DNA from: Alphaproteobacteria bacterium
GTDB lineage: Bacteria; Pseudomonadota; Alphaproteobacteria; UBA828
Reading direction: 5' to 3'
NCBI GenBank assembly: GCA_029937205.1
Contig: JAPYQV010000027.1
Coordinates: forward strand, 1-12,551
DNA length: 12,551 bases
Part shown: piece by piece, positions 7,418 through 12,551 of the stretch
How positions within the stretch are numbered: position 1 is the first letter of the stretch
Layout of the letters: each line of letters starts with the position of its first letter
Translations under genes and position numbers: made by a program
Notes under the pieces: model-generated
Told to the model about the DNA's origin: nothing
What the model saw: the letters and a program-made list of their open reading frames with translations, nothing else
Database searches by the model: none

Positions 7418-8308
7418 TTAAGGAACAGATACGCCGAGCGCGCGAAATACATCTTGGCGCGCCATTTGCGCGCAGTCCCATAATTTGTCACGTCCCCGAG
7501 TGGTGCGCCCGGCAAGCCGCGATTCATCGCTCGGAGCAACCACCGTAATCCGAATTTTATCTGCCACTTCAGTCGGGTCTTGAAGCAAATTTATTGTTTT
7601 GTTGAACAATTTATCTTCATCCAACAGTTTTCGGCGCAGCGCTCTGGGATGCGAAGCAAGTGCGAGCGTACTCAATACACGTGTGATTCCCGATTTCTTG
7701 TGACGCCGAAAATTCAGGTTGCGTGTCGTCACGACAGTAATATCCGTGCACCCGGCCTCTATAGCGCGAACCAACGGAATTGCATCGCTTACCCCGCCGT
7801 CGACATATTTTCTGCCGTCGATTTCCACCACACGACCATAAATTAGCGGCAAAGCGGACGTCCCTCTAAACAGCTCATACATGAGGTTTCCGCTGGAATC
7901 CCAACCACCGACATCTTTGCTGGTAACCTCAACCGGTTCTGCCGTGTACATATCGGTCACGACAACATGCAAAATCGAGGGCGACTCAATGACTGCTTTC
8001 ACGTCGAGCGGAGATTCGGAATGCCGGAGTATGTTATCGACGAGATAATCGATATCGACAATCTTGTTCAGCCGCCAATAACGAATCAAGGGCGACGATC
8101 TGTTGAGGTGATCGGCGTACCCAGCTGCGACAAGGTCCGTTTGCCCGGACATGAGATAGGCAGCGTTAATCGCGCCGGAGGAAGACGCAAATATATGGGC
8201 GTAACTGCTGGCCATTCCCGCATCCGCCAATGCGCTCATGGCGCCGGCGGAATAGATGCCGCGCATGCCGCCGCCCTGGACAACGAGGCCGCGGAGCTCA
8301 GCCGCCAT
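7418..8308 (-). CDS. patatin-like phospholipase (YjjU-like)
   Basis: A probable cytosolic or membrane-associated serine acyl hydrolase acting on phospholipids or acyl esters. The 296-residue product shows the patatin layout: oxyanion-hole loop GGGMRG (residues 12-17), nucleophile elbow ASSSG with Ser43 (41-45), and the Asp of the Ser-Asp dyad in DGG (170-172). The elbow has Ala where the usual GxSxG has its first Gly. No signal peptide or membrane segment is seen. The opening VVQGGGMRGIYSAGAMSAL resembles E. coli YjjU. It starts three bases after cdsA, so it shares the transcript and may act in phospholipid turnover linked to CdsA. This position in the alphaproteobacterial cluster usually holds dxr. 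The family is confident; substrate and role are not known. Confidence 0.88.
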   Translation of the reverse strand: MAAELRGLVVQGGGMRGIYSAGAMSALADAGMASSYAHIFASSSGAINAAYLMSGQTDLVAAGYADHLNRSSPLIRYWRLNKIVDIDYLVDNILRHSESPLDVKAVIESPSILHVVVTDMYTAEPVEVTSKDVGGWDSSGNLMYELFRGTSALPLIYGRVVEIDGRKYVDGGVSDAIPLVRAIEAGCTDITVVTTRNLNFRRHKKSGITRVLSTLALASHPRALRRKLLDEDKLFNKTINLLQDPTEVADKIRITVVAPSDESRLAGRTTRGRDKLWDCAQMARQDVFRALGVSVP

Positions 8309-8311
8309 ATT

Positions 8312-9169
8312 TCAGTTCCCGCTCCAAGTTAGAAGCTGCGCCGAGCCGCCAGCCAACAGAACAGCAAACGCAAGTATCGGCATCACCAAAATCAAGCTGT
8401 CCAGCCGATCCAAGGCGCCGCCATGGCCGGGTAGCCATGCACCACTATCTTTCACGCCAAAAAATCTCTTCACCCCGGATTCAGCCAAATCGCCAGCCTG
8501 GGAACACACTGAAAGCAGTGCGCTGGCCGCCGCAATGACGGGCAATTCCGCGGCGTTCCCCAGCAGTTCCACGCTCTCCAACAATATTGTTAGAGCGACG
8601 CCCATGAGGGTTCCCGTTGCCAACCCGCCGATAGCCCCCGCCCATGTTTTTGCCGGGCTAATACGGGGTGCCAGTTTGGCGCCACCAATCAATCTGCCAA
8701 ATAAATAGGCGCCGGAATCTGTCGCCCATACGATCGCAAATAACCAGTAAATCGTTGCCAGACCGGTCAACTCTTCCGCCCGCAACCAATTCATCGACAC
8801 CATCGACAAGACAAAAACAAACAAACCCCCAGCCGTCCAAATTGGCCTGTTGCGCTCAAATATTGCAACGACACCGACGACAGCCGCGCCGCCCGCGCCC
8901 GCTGCCAACGCCATTTCACCACCCCATAGCGCATAAAATGCAGCGCTCAGCGCCACGGTTGCGATCGACAGAAGCAGCGTTCCGGATATCCGGCGGGAGC
9001 CACACATGTTGACCCACTCAAATGTAACGATGGCTGTCAACGCCGTTACCACAGCCAAAAAAACCGTCCCACCCGCATAGACGGCCGCGACAGCGCAGAT
9101 CGCCAACAGTGTCGCGGTGAGGAGGCGCGGTCCGAGCGATGCCGAAGCCTGACTAATCGCCGCTACCAC
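8312..9169 (-). CDS. cdsA: phosphatidate cytidylyltransferase CdsA
   Basis: CdsA converts phosphatidic acid and CTP to CDP-diacylglycerol, the branch point for all membrane phospholipids, in the inner membrane. The product is nearly all hydrophobic segments. Near its C-terminus it has the full family signature SGVKRFFGVKDSG...LPGHGGALDRLD (about residues 231-257), including KD, HGG and DRLD. I chose GTG 9169-9167: it gives 285 residues, equal to E. coli CdsA, and overlaps the uppS 3' end by 17 bases. A longer frame to 9259 would run through uppS coding sequence. The ribosome-binding site is weak, so another nearby start such as ATT 9156 cannot be excluded. It is followed three bases later by the patatin gene. 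Confidence 0.9.
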   Translation of the reverse strand: MVAAISQASASLGPRLLTATLLAICAVAAVYAGGTVFLAVVTALTAIVTFEWVNMCGSRRISGTLLLSIATVALSAAFYALWGGEMALAAGAGGAAVVGVVAIFERNRPIWTAGGLFVFVLSMVSMNWLRAEELTGLATIYWLFAIVWATDSGAYLFGRLIGGAKLAPRISPAKTWAGAIGGLATGTLMGVALTILLESVELLGNAAELPVIAAASALLSVCSQAGDLAESGVKRFFGVKDSGAWLPGHGGALDRLDSLILVMPILAFAVLLAGGSAQLLTWSGN

Positions 9170-9887
9170 CGTAACGGCGCTCGCGGCGCTGATATTCCTG
9201 AACGGCTTGTTCCAGATGTTCGCGCGTGAAATCCGGCCACAATATTGAAGTGAACACAAACTCGGTATAGGCCGACTGCCAGAGAAGAAAATTGCTCAAC
9301 CTTTGCTCACCACTGGTGCGAATGAGTAAGTCGGGGTCTGGTAATTCCTGTGACTGGAAATAACTCTCCAATAGGTTCTCGCTGATGTCTTCGGGCTCAT
9401 GGCTGCCGGCACGGACGTCTTCGGCGAACGCGCGGACCGCATCAAGAATCTCCTGCCGCCCGCCATAATTCAGGGCCACGGTAAAATTCAGCCCTTTGTT
9501 ATCCTTGGTGCTTTCCTCCGATTCAACGATGAGGCGGTTAATATCGCTATCAAGTTTCGAGCGATTTCCGATAAATCGTATGCGCACGCCCTGGCGACCC
9601 AAACTCGCTAATTCACGCCGAATATAAAGCCGAAGAAGCCCCATAAGGTCATCGACTTCAGTTGCTGGTCGCTTCCAGTTTTCGGAGGAGAACGCATAAA
9701 TCGTCAGATATGAGATTCCAAGATCGTCACAACTCCGCACTGTCGAGCGCACCGCCTCGGCACCCTGCCTGTGCCCGGCAATCCGCGGCAGGCCGCGCGC
9801 GCGCGCCCACCTGCCATTGCCATCCATGATAATAGCGACATGGGTCGGCACCGGGAGTTGGTCATCGAAAGTTGGCGCGACAGCCAT
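9153..9887 (-). CDS. uppS: undecaprenyl diphosphate synthase (cis-prenyltransferase) UppS
   Basis: UppS condenses eight isopentenyl diphosphates onto farnesyl diphosphate in cis to make the C55 lipid carrier for peptidoglycan and O-antigen. The product from ATG 9887 is 244 residues (E. coli 253). IIMDGNGRWA holds the catalytic Asp at residue 22, followed by GHRQGAEAV. YAFSSENWKRP is the flexible loop over the active site. DLLIRTSGEQRLSNFLLWQSAYTEF near the C-terminus binds diphosphate and magnesium. The longer frame to 9935 overlaps frr and adds a 16-residue basic stretch absent from the family, so I rejected it. It starts four bases after frr. A (GC)n run near 9794-9806 simply encodes Ala-Arg repeats. 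Confidence 0.96.
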   Translation of the reverse strand: MAVAPTFDDQLPVPTHVAIIMDGNGRWARARGLPRIAGHRQGAEAVRSTVRSCDDLGISYLTIYAFSSENWKRPATEVDDLMGLLRLYIRRELASLGRQGVRIRFIGNRSKLDSDINRLIVESEESTKDNKGLNFTVALNYGGRQEILDAVRAFAEDVRAGSHEPEDISENLLESYFQSQELPDPDLLIRTSGEQRLSNFLLWQSAYTEFVFTSILWPDFTREHLEQAVQEYQRRERRYGGSGD

Positions 9888-9891
9888 CCCT

Positions 9892-10452
9892 TCAAACCTG
9901 GAGAATTTCGCTTTCCTTGCCTTCATGCGTCTCAACTATTTTCTTGATGGCGTCATCCGTGATCGTTTGGATTTCATCTGACCAAATCTTGGCATCGTCC
10001 TCACTGAGGTCGCCGGCGCGTTCCATTTTTTTCAGCTTGTCCATGCCATCCCGGCGCACATTTCGCACCGATACTTTTGCTTGTTCGGAATACTTCCCGG
10101 CAATTTTTGCCAGCTCCACCCGGCGCTCTTCATTCAACTCGGGAATGGGGATGCGCAAATTCTGCCCATCAATGATCGGATTGAGACCGAGACCTGAATT
10201 TTGTATGGCTTTCTCGACCGCCTTTACCTGGGATTTATCCCACACTTGGATGCTAATCATCCGCGGTTCCGGCACGTTAATGGTGGCGACCTGATTGAGC
10301 GGCATTTCAGCGTCATAGGCCACCACCACAATCGGTTCGACCAGGCTCGCCGATGCGCGGCCTGTTCTCAATCCCGAAAACTCCTGCCGCAAGACCTCCA
10401 GCGCACCGTTCATGCGACGTTGCAGATCATCAATATCTGGTTCTTTCGCCAT
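9892..10452 (-). CDS. frr: ribosome recycling factor
   Basis: RRF splits post-termination ribosomes together with EF-G. The product from ATG 10452 is 186 residues (E. coli 185). The family landmarks are in order: an N-terminal helix ([27 protein letters not shown]), the sheet domain with [13 protein letters not shown], and the three-helix bundle with [29 protein letters not shown], ending in a long charged helix. GGGAG about seven bases upstream supports this start. A longer frame to 10509 overlaps the separated pyrH 3' end and adds residues with no RRF match. The gap to the restored pyrH frame is only four bases, the tight spacing expected of an undamaged operon. Confidence 0.97.
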   Translation of the reverse strand: MAKEPDIDDLQRRMNGALEVLRQEFSGLRTGRASASLVEPIVVVAYDAEMPLNQVATINVPEPRMISIQVWDKSQVKAVEKAIQNSGLGLNPIIDGQNLRIPIPELNEERRVELAKIAGKYSEQAKVSVRNVRRDGMDKLKKMERAGDLSEDDAKIWSDEIQTITDDAIKKIVETHEGKESEILQV

Positions 10453-10456
10453 TGGA

Positions 10457-10531
10457 TCACTCCCGTTCGCCAATGATTGTAAAGGCCCCCTCGCCCCGCA
10501 CGACCTCACTCAACCCGCCGGGCTTGCGGAT
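10457..10531 (-). pseudogene. pyrH: detached 3' end of pyrH beyond the in-frame stop
   Basis: Directly after the TAA, in the same frame, 24 sense codons read [10 protein letters not shown] and end [10 protein letters not shown] before TGA 10459-10457. This is the usual end of UMP kinase: a K-P-G loop, a helix and the final F-T-x-I strand. The TGA is four bases before frr. The frame is intact, so one base change at the stop codon (for example TCA to TAA) explains the whole break. Confidence 0.85.
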
Positions 10532-11182
10532 TTAAAAAACGACTATAGGAATTTGATTTTCTCGCGCCAGCGATATCGCCGCGGCATCCATCACCTTTAG
10601 GTCACGCGCGAGCACATCCAGATAACTCAGGCTCTCGTAGCGTTTCGCGCTGCTATCGGTTTCGGGATCGGCAGAATATACACCATCCACCTTCGTCCCC
10701 TTGAACAGTGCATCGCAACCCATTTCGGCGGCGCGCAGCGCTGCTGCCGAATCCGTAGTGAAAAACGGGCTACCGGTGCCCGCAGCGAAAATCAGCAATC
10801 GCCCTTTTTCCATATGGCGAAGGGCACGGCGGCGGACATAGGGTTCACATACGGTTGCCATCGGGATGGCGGATAGAACCCGCGTCTGTACATCGATTTT
10901 TTCCAGCGCATGTTGCACGGTCAATGCATTCATCACGGTGGCCAACATGCCAACATAATCGGCGCTGGCGCGTTCCATACCTGCAGCCGCGCCGGAGATG
11001 CCGCGAAATATATTGCCGCCGCCAACCACGACGCAAACCTGTATGCCCCGGCGGTGGACTTCGGCAATATCGCCAGCTAACCGATTTACCGTATCGCTGT
11101 CGATGCCATAGTCATTATCCCCCATCAGCGCTTCCCCGGAGACCTTGAGGAGAATGCGTTGAAATTTATTGCCAGGGCTCAT
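10532..11182 (-). CDS. pyrH: UMP kinase PyrH, ended early by an in-frame TAA
   Basis: PyrH phosphorylates UMP to UDP and is essential in most bacteria. The visible 216 residues carry the amino-acid-kinase fold: LLKVSGEAL (11-19), [11 protein letters not shown] (51-61, nucleotide phosphate binding), [13 protein letters not shown] (135-147) and [13 protein letters not shown] (161-173). GGAG five bases before ATG 11182 supports the start. The frame stops at TAA 10534-10532 after QIPIVVF, where relatives continue with VFS or VFN and about 25 more residues. The downstream bases stay in frame with a typical PyrH tail (separate entry). Together they make 241 codons, the E. coli length. Either the gene carries a nonsense change, the sequence has an error, or the stop is read through. 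TAA ends other genes here (tsf, lpxA), so the codon is not reassigned. Confidence 0.9.
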   Translation of the reverse strand: MSPGNKFQRILLKVSGEALMGDNDYGIDSDTVNRLAGDIAEVHRRGIQVCVVVGGGNIFRGISGAAAGMERASADYVGMLATVMNALTVQHALEKIDVQTRVLSAIPMATVCEPYVRRRALRHMEKGRLLIFAAGTGSPFFTTDSAAALRAAEMGCDALFKGTKVDGVYSADPETDSSAKRYESLSYLDVLARDLKVMDAAAISLARENQIPIVVF

Positions 11183-11368
11183 GTCGTCTCCAAAGCGAGG
11201 CCGCCGAAGTGGGGCGATTATCGCTTATTTTCGAGCCGGTATTTCCGCAGGGGCAATGCGGAATTTACGCACCGGCAGGTGCCAAGCTCGAATCTTCCGA
11301 GCCGCGGCAATTTTACACCAAAGAACCCACGTCCTCCATGCTTCAGAAAATGGGACAACAAATGGCAG
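11183..11368 (-). promoter_or_regulatory. tsf-pyrH spacer with three tandem stem-loops
   Basis: This 186-base spacer has no coding frame I can support. In transcription order it holds three short perfect stem-loops: 11298-11302/11286-11290 (GCTCG, loop 7), 11278-11282/11269-11273 (GCACC, loop 4) and 11257-11263/11243-11249 (TTCCGCA, loop 7). None is followed by a T run. After them comes an 11-base palindrome gcgattatcgc (11214-11224) containing a -10-like GATAAT on the minus strand, without a clear -35. The pyrH ribosome-binding site (GGAG) follows. It may be a leader controlling pyrH or an RNA-processing site; the role is inferred. Confidence 0.5.
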
Positions 11369-12292
11369 TTACTTTAGCTGGGCCGCGACTTCGCTCGCGA
11401 AGTCGGTTTCTTCACGCTCGATCCCCTCGCCAAGCGCGAAGCGCTGAATGCCGGTGATTTCAACGGCGGTGCCCAAATCCTTAGCGGCCTGCTCCAAAAT
11501 GCTTGAGATTTTTGTTTCACCATCGATGATAAAAGTCTGATTAAGCAGGACAACTTCCTCGTAATATTTGCGCAATCGCCCTTCGACCATCTTCTCAACA
11601 ATTTCAGGCGGCTTACCGGATCCCTCGGCTTGCTCGCGGAGTACCTTGCGCTCGCGCTCGAGTTCCTTGCTGTCCAGGTCGGCAACCGACACCGCCTGAG
11701 GGTTGGCCGCGGCAATATGCATGGCAAGTTGATGCCCGAGATTACGCAACGCGTCGCCATCGCCTTCCGAGCGGAGCGCCACCAAAGCGCCGATGCGGCC
11801 CAAACCAGGCGCCGTCGCCGCGTGTATGTAACTGGCGACAACGCCCTTATCGACGGACAAAGCGGCCGATCGCCGGAGATTGATATTTTCTCCGATCGTC
11901 GACACCAGTTGCTTGATCTCACTGTCGACGTCGCGCCCGGTTTCGGGATAATCGGCGACGCGCAATTTTTCGATGTCACCACCGCAAGCGAGCGCCACAG
12001 AAGCGGTCTCGCGCACCACGGCCTGAAAATCTTCGTTACGCGATACGAAGTCTGTTTCCGAATTGACCTCGACCAGAGCGGCGGAATTTTCGCTAGCGGA
12101 TAAGCCAACCAAACCTTCTGAGGCCACGCGTCCCGCCTTTTTGGTGGCGGCAGCCAAGCCTTGTTTGCGCAACCAATCGACGGCCGCTTCGATATCGCCC
12201 GATGTCTCGCCCAGCGCCTTTTTGCAATCCATCATACCGACGCCGGTTTTCTCGCGTAGTTCTTTAACCAGTGCTGCCGTGATATCGGCCAT
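11369..12292 (-). CDS. tsf: translation elongation factor Ts
   Basis: EF-Ts exchanges GDP for GTP on EF-Tu. The 307-residue product begins with a UBA-like domain (about 1-55) holding the family signature [16 protein letters not shown] (12-27). The TDFV motif that enters EF-Tu is at residues 80-83 (E. coli Asp80/Phe81). The core dimerisation subdomains follow, including [12 protein letters not shown]. The C-terminal part has the expected LNQTFIIDG. It lies 62 bases after rpsB with AGGA just before the ATG, the normal rpsB-tsf pair. It is somewhat longer than E. coli EF-Ts (283), as is common in Alphaproteobacteria. Nothing looks damaged. Confidence 0.97.
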   Translation of the reverse strand: MADITAALVKELREKTGVGMMDCKKALGETSGDIEAAVDWLRKQGLAAATKKAGRVASEGLVGLSASENSAALVEVNSETDFVSRNEDFQAVVRETASVALACGGDIEKLRVADYPETGRDVDSEIKQLVSTIGENINLRRSAALSVDKGVVASYIHAATAPGLGRIGALVALRSEGDGDALRNLGHQLAMHIAAANPQAVSVADLDSKELERERKVLREQAEGSGKPPEIVEKMVEGRLRKYYEEVVLLNQTFIIDGETKISSILEQAAKDLGTAVEITGIQRFALGEGIEREETDFASEVAAQLK

Positions 12293-12314
12293 GGTTCCTA
12301 ACTCCTCAGCTCAT

Positions 12315-12333
12315 GCTCCGGCCCTGCCGGAAC
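12315..12333 (-). promoter_or_regulatory. hairpin between rpsB and tsf
   Basis: In minus-strand RNA GUUCCGGC (12333-12326) pairs with GCCGGAGC (12322-12315) around a three-base loop: eight pairs, one of them U-G. No U run follows, so it is not a canonical terminator. An attenuator or RNA-processing stem that lowers tsf relative to rpsB is possible. The structure is seen in the sequence; the role is inference. Confidence 0.45.
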
Positions 12334-12354
12334 GTCCGCTCAATAGAAAATGTG

Positions 12355-12551
12355 TTACTTGGCCACGGTTGGGTTCGCAGCCGCGGCTTCCTCGGTTGCC
12401 GCCTCGGCGGGTTCCGTCGCCGGCTCTGCTGCGGCAGGCGCGGCCACAGGTTCAGCCACGGGTTCAGCCACGGGTTCAGCCACGGGTTCAGCCACAGGTT
12501 CAGCCACAGGTTCAGCCACAGGTTCAGCCACAGGTTCAGCCACAGGTTCAG
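12355..12551 (-). CDS. rpsB: C-terminal tail of ribosomal protein S2 (partial)
   Basis: Only the last 65 or so codons of this gene are in the window; it enters from the right edge. It encodes Ala-Glu-Pro-Val repeats, then an Ala/Glu/Pro/Thr-rich stretch ending ANPTVAK and TAA. No S2 core domain is visible, so the name rests on context: it lies just upstream of tsf in the same direction, where rpsB nearly always sits. Alphaproteobacterial S2 proteins often carry an acidic, alanine-rich C-terminal extension, which this matches. The tail would be disordered and negatively charged. The repeat may continue upstream outside the window. Confidence 0.7.
   Translation of the reverse strand, partial: EPVAEPVAEPVAEPVAEPVAEPVAEPVAEPVAEPVAAPAAAEPATEPAEAATEEAAAANPTVAK
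12445..12551 (-). repeat. 12-base tandem repeat encoding Ala-Glu-Pro-Val
   Basis: Eight full units and an 11-base partial ninth, in register, with unit GCTGAACCTGTG on the coding strand. Three adjacent units (12457-12492) carry one shared synonymous change, CCC for CCT. The others are identical, apart from sequence divergence beyond the leftmost unit. Near-identity at the DNA level points to recent slippage or unequal recombination. The unit is a multiple of three, so copy changes keep the frame. Confidence 0.95.

Noticed and set aside
9170..9259. Longer CdsA start at 9259
   Set aside because: The extra 30 residues lie within the conserved uppS 3' coding region and do not look like a CdsA N-terminus.
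9792..9806. (GC)n run as a possible Z-DNA or repeat feature
   Set aside because: It encodes Ala-Arg residues right after the UppS catalytic motif in a normal frame and is too short to stand out.
10532..10534. TAA reassigned to an amino acid in this organism
   Set aside because: TAA ends tsf, lpxA, the patatin gene and rpsB at sensible family lengths in the same window.
10526..10545. Programmed frameshift at the T6 run to bypass the pyrH stop
   Set aside because: A -1 shift gives about nine codons before a stop and a +1 shift about seven. Neither enters the homologous tail, which is in the original frame.
12445..12551. CRISPR-like array
   Set aside because: The 12-base units are adjacent with no spacers and read in frame as Ala-Glu-Pro-Val.

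Overview
The window reads almost entirely on the minus strand as one compact gene run. Going 5' to 3' on that strand (right to left): rpsB (3' end only), tsf, pyrH, frr, uppS, cdsA, a patatin-like lipase gene, rseP, bamA, skp/ompH, lpxD, fabZ, lpxA, lpxI, then the start of something that leaves the left edge. This is the classic translation-to-envelope cluster of Alphaproteobacteria. LpxI instead of LpxH for UDP-diacylglucosamine hydrolysis supports that class. The order or species cannot be settled from this window, and nothing in it looks like a phage, transposon or CRISPR array.

Right third (about 9153-12551): ribosomal protein S2 with a repetitive Ala-Glu-Pro-Val tail, elongation factor Ts, UMP kinase, ribosome recycling factor and undecaprenyl diphosphate synthase. 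The tsf-pyrH gap carries three tandem stem-loops and a small palindrome. The pyrH frame is broken by an in-frame TAA 25 codons before its expected end. The frame resumes cleanly afterwards and finishes at family length, just before frr.

Middle (about 7256-9169): CdsA makes CDP-diacylglycerol. The position between cdsA and rseP, which usually holds dxr (ispC) in Alphaproteobacteria, instead holds a patatin-like phospholipase gene followed by a 162-base gap. No dxr is visible.

Left half (141-7255): the envelope block. RseP is an intramembrane protease, BamA the outer-membrane insertase and Skp its periplasmic chaperone. LpxD, LpxA and LpxI carry out lipid A steps, and FabZ feeds hydroxyacyl/acyl-ACP metabolism. 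Genes are separated by a few bases or overlap by 4-17, implying co-transcription and translational coupling. Undecaprenyl phosphate, phospholipid and lipid A precursors, and the machinery that places outer-membrane proteins, are therefore encoded together with translation factors.

Left edge (1-138): where lpxB is normally found there is a GC-rich, strongly palindromic element. It is read through by an open frame that has its own ribosome-binding site. It does not look like an LpxB N-terminus and may be a mobile palindromic repeat inserted in or before lpxB.
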